A stretch of DNA of 64,000 nt from Mesorhizobium sp. WSM4313 (lineage in GTDB: Bacteria > Pseudomonadota > Alphaproteobacteria > Rhizobiales > Rhizobiaceae), in the NCBI RefSeq assembly GCF_002294725.1, contig NZ_NSFT01000008.1, forward strand, positions 1 through 64,000, read 5' to 3'. Made by a program: the position numbers and the translations under genes. Positions 59,109-64,000 of this stretch are shown piece after piece. The notes under the pieces are model-generated. The model was not told the DNA's origin and did no database searches. It was given only the letters and a program-made list of their open reading frames with translations. Position 1 is the first letter of the stretch. Every line of letters starts with the position of its first letter.

Positions 59109-59682
59109 CGGACACTCCTTTCTTGGTGGCGGCTGATTTTCAGGCCAACCTGCAAGCCGGCCTATGGTTCCAAGGATTCGCGTCACAGTACAGATAAAAA
59201 ATTACCGCTGATCGATAATGATTAGAAATAGACATAACAAGGGGTTTCTAATACAATTTATGCGGGATAATTACACCTCGAATTACTCAATTTTACTCAA
59301 TATTGCGAGGCTCATGCTGAAATATGGGCAAGATGCCGCGCGTGACCGCCATCGACCAGCGCGGCTGCGCGCGGTGAGCAAGGGCTGAGTCGCCATATGT
59401 TCGACGTTGGATATTCGAGCCGGAATCCGATTTCGGTTTGCTCGACAAAAGCGATCGACCGAACGAACAGCGGTGGCCAACGACGTCGCACATCGCGTCA
59501 CATTGCGCCCAGCCAGCCCGCGCCACCGACGATGCCCAGCCTGATCGAAGCGCTCACGTCCGCAGCCTCCGCTGCAAGGGTGGCAGGGTAGCCGCGCGCC
59601 ACAAAATTTGACAGCCTCTGTCGGATCGGCTGAGGGCTGCCCGTCCTTGGGGCATCGATCAACGAAGAGAGGATATCGAGAC
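59109..59682. promoter_or_regulatory. AT-rich regulatory gap before the glycanase operon
   Basis: A 574-base gap. From 59185 to 59310 the composition is strongly AT-rich against the GC-rich surroundings, with runs such as AAAAAATTA and several TAAT/ATTA. This is the likely promoter region of the RTX-GH16 operon, and the SRPBCC gene starts at the right end. No gene is supported between. Confidence 0.5.
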
Positions 59683-60126
59683 ATGCCGAGCACCATTCAA
59701 CTGCATCGCGTCCTGGCGACTAAGCCGGAGAAGGTTTACCGCGCGTTCGTCGAGGCCGATGCGCTGGCGAAATGGCTGCCGCCAAACGGTTTTACTTGCA
59801 CGGTCCACGAGTTCGAGGGCAAGGTCGGCGGCGCCTACAAGATGTCCTTCCGCAACTTCACCACCGGCGACAGCCATTCCTTCGGCGGCGAATTTGTCGA
59901 GCTGGTTCCGAGCGAGCGCCTGCGCTACACGGACCGCTTCGACGATCCCAACCTGCCGGGCCAGATAGAGGTGACCGTGATCCTTAAGAAGGTTTCGGTA
60001 GGCACCGAGGTCAACATCACCCAGGCCGGCATCCCGGACGCCATCCCCGCCGAGGCCTGCTATCTCGGCTGGCAGGAATCGCTGCGCAACCTGGCCAAGC
60101 TCGTCGAGCCCGAGATCAACCAGTAA
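59683..60126 (+). CDS. SRPBCC/AHSA1-family protein
   Basis: A 147-residue START-like protein (PSTIQLHRVLATKPEKVYRA, then FVEADALAKWLPPNGFTC and a conserved GWQESLRNLAKLVEPE ending) of the AHSA1 group. The fold binds hydrophobic ligands; the role may be lipid or polyketide binding. ATG at 59683 follows AGAGGATATCGAG. It stands alone. Confidence 0.88.
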   Translation: MPSTIQLHRVLATKPEKVYRAFVEADALAKWLPPNGFTCTVHEFEGKVGGAYKMSFRNFTTGDSHSFGGEFVELVPSERLRYTDRFDDPNLPGQIEVTVILKKVSVGTEVNITQAGIPDAIPAEACYLGWQESLRNLAKLVEPEINQ

Positions 60127-60280
60127 GGTCGGAGCAATTCCAGGAAAAGTGCGCAGGTTAGGGCGCCTTCGCCGTAACCTTCTGGTGCGTCAAGATGAGA
60201 GCGGGCGGCGGTCGGTCTTCCGGCCGCCGCCTTACCCAAGGTAAGTAAAATTTCACCAAGTGCTGTTAAAAGCCGCTTCC

Positions 60281-60511
60281 ATGGATCGCAACAAGAACAA
60301 TGACCTGTTTGTCCTGATGGCGGCGCTCGCCGCCATCGCGATCTACAACATTGCCTGCGGCATCAAGACAGGCGAAGTCCGCGGCAAGTTGCATTGGGTC
60401 GCTCTGGCGGACGATCCGACACGTTTTTGGAACATCGTGGTCGGCAATTCGATCGTCCTGGTCGCCTCGATAGTCTTTCTGTGGGTGCTCAATTCCCGCA
60501 GGCCCGGATGA
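60281..60511 (+). CDS. small membrane protein, 76 aa
   Basis: A 76-residue protein with two hydrophobic helices (LFVLMAALAAIAIYNIACGI and NSIVLVASIVFLWVLNSR). ATG at 60281 is preferred; a GTG at 60260 is an alternative. No family is recognised. It stands alone. Confidence 0.6.
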   Translation: MDRNKNNDLFVLMAALAAIAIYNIACGIKTGEVRGKLHWVALADDPTRFWNIVVGNSIVLVASIVFLWVLNSRRPG

Positions 60512-60549
60512 TCTAGGGGCGGCGTCCTCTTTGCCTCACACCGCTCCTT

Positions 60550-61254
60550 TCACACTGCTCTTGTGATGCCGCCATCGACGCGGATGTTCTGTCCGGTGAT
60601 GTAGGCGGCTCCGTCCGAGGCCAGGAAGGAGATCGTCGCGGCGATCTCATCCGAAGTGCCGTAGCGCTTCATCGGCACGCTGTCGCGGCGCTCGTTCGTC
60701 GCCGGCAAGCTGTCGATCCAGCCCGGCAGCACATTGTTCATGCGGATGTTGTCGGGGGCATAAGTGTCGGCGAAGATCTTGGTGTAGGCGGCAAGCCCGG
60801 CGCGCGCCACGGCCGACGTCGGGAACATCGCGCTCGGCTCAAACGTCCACGCGGTCGAGATATTGATGATAACGCCACCCTTCTGCTTCTGCATCACCGG
60901 CGTCACCAGCCGGGTCGGGCGCACGGCGTTGAGGAAATACGTGTCGATGCCCTTGTGCCAGTCCTCGTCGCTGATCTCGATGATCTGCGCACGCGGCCCG
61001 TGGCCGGCGCTGTTGACCAGCACGTCGATGCGGCCCCAGCGTTCCACCGCGCCATCAGTAAGGCGCTTCAGATCCTCATTCGACTGGTTGGAGCCGGTGA
61101 CGCCGAAGCCGCCGAGCTCCTTGCCCAGCGCTTCGCCTTTGCCGGAGGAGGACAGCACGCCGACCTTGAATCCGTCCGCCGCCAGGCGCCTGGCCGCCCC
61201 GGCCCCTATGCCGCTGCCGCCCGCCGTCACCAAAGCTACTTTGTCTATCGCCAT
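60550..61254 (-). CDS. SDR-family oxidoreductase with a changed catalytic loop
   Basis: A 234-residue SDR: TAGGSGIGAGAARRLA binds the cofactor and DVLVNSAGHGPRA replaces NNAG. The YxxxK region reads FPTSAVARAGLAAYTK, so no canonical Tyr/Lys pair is evident. C-terminal YITGQNIRVDGGITR is normal. An in-frame ATG at 61266 is an alternative start. Function unknown. Confidence 0.85.
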   Translation of the reverse strand: MAIDKVALVTAGGSGIGAGAARRLAADGFKVGVLSSSGKGEALGKELGGFGVTGSNQSNEDLKRLTDGAVERWGRIDVLVNSAGHGPRAQIIEISDEDWHKGIDTYFLNAVRPTRLVTPVMQKQKGGVIINISTAWTFEPSAMFPTSAVARAGLAAYTKIFADTYAPDNIRMNNVLPGWIDSLPATNERRDSVPMKRYGTSDEIAATISFLASDGAAYITGQNIRVDGGITRAV

Positions 61255-61414
61255 GTCGCTGTCCATCCCGGGTGTTTGGGTTGAAAGCGATCCTGTTAGC
61301 ATGCGCTGGGCAGGGGATGAACCGGATTGGATTGCGCCAAGGCGATTGATAATTGGCGAGGGCGGCGGAACTGCCAATCTCCCCACAAGGGGGAAATTGG
61401 CAGTTCGAGCACCC

Positions 61415-62653
61415 TCAAACCTTGAACATGCTCATCAGCGTCTTCGACACCACAGCGCAGCGGCCGGGCTTCACGTCGCCCGCTTTCAGCGGCACGCCCT
61501 TGCCCGCAGCCACTGCCGGCTCGTACCAGCCCCGCAGCGCCTGGTCGGCGGCGCAATAGCCCCAGTTCACCAAATCGACCGTCTCTTCGCTGCCCAGGAA
61601 ATGCAGCGAGGTGCCGATATCGGCAGGTGCGGTGGCGGCGGTCTGCACGAAGATCGGCTCGGCCGTGTCGGGCCTGCTGGCGATCGACCAGAAGACGCCG
61701 CGCGTCGTCGCATAGCCGTGCCGGGTCGCGTCATTGGCCAGGCCATGATCGTCGGCGTCCTTGGCCGCCTGGAAGCGCGCCACCAGATCCCGGCGCCTGA
61801 GCGAGCGCACCTGGTTGTCGGTGGTGTCGAGCACGCGTTTCAACTGCGAGAACCAGTTCCGATAGCCGGCGCTCGAAGCCTGCCACGGCGCGCCGGCGTC
61901 GCTGACCAGCAGCCAGCGGCAGCGTTTCAGCGCCGGCTCGATGCCGTGATTGTCGTAGACGCCGCCATCGGTGAGCACGGCGCGCGAAGGCGGCACCGGC
62001 GGGCCGACGCTCGGGTCGAGCTTGTCGTTCTTCCACGCGAAGGGCGTGAGGTCGAGCCGCAGCGGCGACAGGAAAGGCGGGAAGGCCGAGGAGGCGGCAA
62101 CCGCGAGAGCCACCGGCAGGTCGGCCTGGTAGGCGACGCCGACGCGATAGTCGGCGATGTAGCGCCGCGACAGCCGGAACAGCGAGCCGGTGCCGAGATT
62201 GCTGGAGCAGAACACGAACCAGGGTTTTTCCGGCAGGCTCTTCAGCATCGGCCTCGAGCCGGCAAACAGATGTTTCTCGTAGCAGGCGGCGACTTCGCGC
62301 GCCGCGCTCGAAAACGGGTTGAGCAGGCCTTTGAAGATCGCCGGCGCGTCGAGGAAGACCTGCGAGAACTCCAGTATCCTGTCCAGATAGATATCGAAAT
62401 TGGCGGCGACACCGTTGACGAAGGCGAAACGCGGCCAAAGTACCGCCAGCAGCCCGGCGGCGATCGAGCCGCCCGAGACCGAGCTTACCATGTCGAGTTT
62501 CTGGAGCAGCCCGGCCTCGTTGAGGCGGCATAGCGCGCCGGCATGAAACAGCATGGCGCGGTAGCCGCCGCCCGACAGGCAGAGGCCGAGATCGTAGCGC
62601 TCGGGCGCGCCGCCATCCGCGTCCGGTGGTGATCCAGCCGCAATCGGCTCCAT
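61415..62653 (-). CDS. patatin-like phospholipase
   Basis: A 412-residue protein of the patatin fold. GLCLSGGGYRAMLFHAGALC near residue 22 is the oxyanion loop, SSVSGGSIAAG near residue 57 is the nucleophile elbow (GxSxG variant SVSGG), and LTDGGVYDNHG near residue 240 is the Asp-Gly-Gly site, so the Ser-Asp dyad is intact. No signal peptide is seen. Lipid acyl hydrolysis is expected; its substrate is unknown. Confidence 0.88.
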   Translation of the reverse strand: MEPIAAGSPPDADGGAPERYDLGLCLSGGGYRAMLFHAGALCRLNEAGLLQKLDMVSSVSGGSIAAGLLAVLWPRFAFVNGVAANFDIYLDRILEFSQVFLDAPAIFKGLLNPFSSAAREVAACYEKHLFAGSRPMLKSLPEKPWFVFCSSNLGTGSLFRLSRRYIADYRVGVAYQADLPVALAVAASSAFPPFLSPLRLDLTPFAWKNDKLDPSVGPPVPPSRAVLTDGGVYDNHGIEPALKRCRWLLVSDAGAPWQASSAGYRNWFSQLKRVLDTTDNQVRSLRRRDLVARFQAAKDADDHGLANDATRHGYATTRGVFWSIASRPDTAEPIFVQTAATAPADIGTSLHFLGSEETVDLVNWGYCAADQALRGWYEPAVAAGKGVPLKAGDVKPGRCAVVSKTLMSMFKV

Positions 62654-62877
62654 CGCGGCCCCCTTTGCCTGTCCGTCCGGCGTCCTTAAGCCTGGCTTTG
62701 CGCAATCGAGCCCAGCACCGACATTCTTGCAAGTGGGGGAACGCGTAACTTCACAGATTGGAAATCGGCCCGCGCCGACGGACGGGGAGATTACCCGAAG
62801 CGGTTGGTACGCAGCGCACGGACGGCGCGTAGGCTTTCGTCAATCTCCAATGGCGCCAGAGGAGATGCCTCAGCCAC

Positions 62878-64000
62878 TCACAGCTCCTTCTCGGCCAATT
62901 CCCTAAACCCGTCCGGCACCGAGCGCGGACCTTCCAGCGCTACCGTGCCGTAGCCGACCGCCTCCTTGCCGAAGCGCTGGCGGATCTTGTCCACCGCCCG
63001 GTCGGCGCCGAAGCGCGCCAGGCCTTTGCGGCTGCCGGGCCTCAGCTTCTCGTCCGCCAGCCCGAGCGGCAGTTCGAGCTGCAGCTCGGCATGCTCCTCC
63101 AGATGCGAGACAGAGATGGCGAGCAGCGAGATGTCCCTCTCGCCCGGATGGGCGGCAAGCACGCCGCGCACCAGTTCCTCGGCGATCTCCGCCAGCATCG
63201 CGGTCGCCTGGATCGGCTGGTCGAGCGTGATCGAGCGGCTCACAGCGCGCAGATCGGCGAAGCGAACCCGCACCGTCACTGTGCGCCCGGGCCGGTCCTT
63301 GGCGCGCAACCGGCTGGCCACGCGGTCGGCCAGATGCAGGAGCGTCGGCACGAAGACGCGCGGCACTGCCGGCTTCCTGCCGAGCGCCGATTGCGCGCCG
63401 GCAGAATGCGCGCGGCGGTGTGCCTCGAGTTTTCGCGGGTCGCGGTTCCAGGCGAGCGCGGCAAGCTTCTGGCCGGCGGCATGGCCGATCAGCCGCTCCA
63501 GCGCGCCGCTATGGGTGCGCGCCAATTGCCCGATCGTCTCGACGCCGATCTCGGCCAGCCTGGCCTTGGTCGCCGGGCCGACACCCCACATCAGCGTGAC
63601 AGGCAGGTCGTGCAGGAAGGCGAGCTCGATGCCGGGCTCGACCACTACCAGCCCGTCGGGCTTGGCTACCTGCGAGGCGATCTTGGCCAGATGCTTGGTC
63701 CGCGCCACACCGATCGAGATCGGCAGGCCGAGCTCGGCCTTCACCCGCTCGCGGATTTTTCGCGCGATCTCTTGCGGCGATCCGAACAGATGCGTGCAGC
63801 CTGCGACGTCGGCAAAAGCCTCGTCGATCGAGATGCGCTCGACCGCCGGCGTGAAGTCGTCGAGCACCTTGATCGCGGCGTCGCCGAGGCGCTGGTATTC
63901 GGAAAAATGACCGCCGACGAAGATGAGCTGAGGGCAGAGCTCGCGCGCTTTGCGGCCCGGCATGCCGCCGCGCACGCCAAAGATTTTCGCCTCATAGGAG
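62878..64000 (-). CDS. dinB: DNA polymerase IV (DinB), N-terminus beyond the window
   Basis: About 374 residues are visible, reading from the window edge (YEAKIFGVRGGMPGRKAREL, characteristic of the Y-family fingers) to the stop. FTPAVERISIDEAFADVAG carries the catalytic SIDEA, and GVARTKHLAKIASQVAKPDG and PVTLMWGVGPATKARLAEIG are the palm/thumb motifs. It synthesises past damaged bases. The gene is cut by the window end, so the start is missing. Confidence 0.93.
   Translation of the reverse strand, partial: SYEAKIFGVRGGMPGRKARELCPQLIFVGGHFSEYQRLGDAAIKVLDDFTPAVERISIDEAFADVAGCTHLFGSPQEIARKIRERVKAELGLPISIGVARTKHLAKIASQVAKPDGLVVVEPGIELAFLHDLPVTLMWGVGPATKARLAEIGVETIGQLARTHSGALERLIGHAAGQKLAALAWNRDPRKLEAHRRAHSAGAQSALGRKPAVPRVFVPTLLHLADRVASRLRAKDRPGRTVTVRVRFADLRAVSRSITLDQPIQATAMLAEIAEELVRGVLAAHPGERDISLLAISVSHLEEHAELQLELPLGLADEKLRPGSRKGLARFGADRAVDKIRQRFGKEAVGYGTVALEGPRSVPDGFRELAEKEL

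Overview
The window is high-GC DNA with many oxidoreductases, ABC transporters and LysR/GntR/TetR/AraC regulators. It looks like a chromosomal stretch of an alphaproteobacterium of the Rhizobiales. Two adjacent DUF768-type genes (25947-26539), a family known to me essentially from Mesorhizobium, a DUF1127 gene, a PrsDE-like type I secretion pair with an RTX-GH16 glycanase, and GGAAC-type stress promoters all point to Mesorhizobium or a close relative. I see no rRNA, tRNA, CRISPR array, transposase or phage gene.

Layout: 1-3622 holds two small genes, a LysR regulator divergent from a VOC/SDR pair, and a secreted small protein. 3627-9563 is a coherent catabolic island: a GntR/UTRA regulator, a SIS-domain deglycase and a PfkB kinase (FrlB/FrlD-like), then, convergently, an amino-acid-type ABC permease, a FAD amine oxidase and a periplasmic binding protein. 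The best reading is uptake and breakdown of Amadori (fructosyl-amino acid) or opine-like compounds. The same TTGTCNNACAA palindrome sits before the regulator, before the deglycase and before the binding protein. 9941-13630 carries a sulfotransferase and a TetR-FabF-SDR operon. 13760-18257 is mixed metabolism and repair, ending in Mpg glycosylase and an M20 peptidase-like hydrolase. 18614-22840 has a GGDEF-EAL protein and an SbmA/BacA-like ABC transporter. 22841-23434 is a palindrome-rich intergenic region.

23435-27031 is an accessory island of small genes (DOPA-dioxygenase-like, DUF5677-like, zinc ribbon, DUF768 pair, 43-aa and 25-aa membrane peptides). Three of its genes have a GGAAC-N18-TT promoter of the EcfG/RpoE2 general-stress type. 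27285-32588 is a molybdenum hydroxylase operon (FAD, 2Fe-2S and Mo subunits) with a MoaD-like protein and a divergent GlxA-type AraC regulator. 32622-34436 encodes a glycine-rich repeat protein and a coiled-coil protein. 34875-38936 has a HemL-like aminotransferase with a FAD oxidase, and an EamA exporter. 39121-44288 pairs a fused wHTH-BTAD-alpha/beta hydrolase regulator with a convergent OsmC / flavin monooxygenase / FAD reductase / MaoC operon.

44975-49044 is a polyamine-type ABC importer operon. 49436-54496 is a polysaccharide assembly operon (acyltransferase, two GT2 enzymes, ABC exporter). It faces an operon of RTX-GH16 glycanase and its type I secretion ATPase and adaptor (54613-59108), which probably makes and trims the same surface polymer. 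59683-64000 holds an SRPBCC protein, a small membrane protein, an SDR, a patatin phospholipase and a DNA polymerase IV gene cut by the window end.

The strongest leads for undescribed biology are the three-operator Amadori regulon without an ATPase gene, the stress-promoter micro-gene island, the BTAD-hydrolase regulator with its GLSQS elbow beside a redox operon, and the glycine-repeat/coiled-coil pair. Functions are assigned from motifs read by eye; no database search was run.
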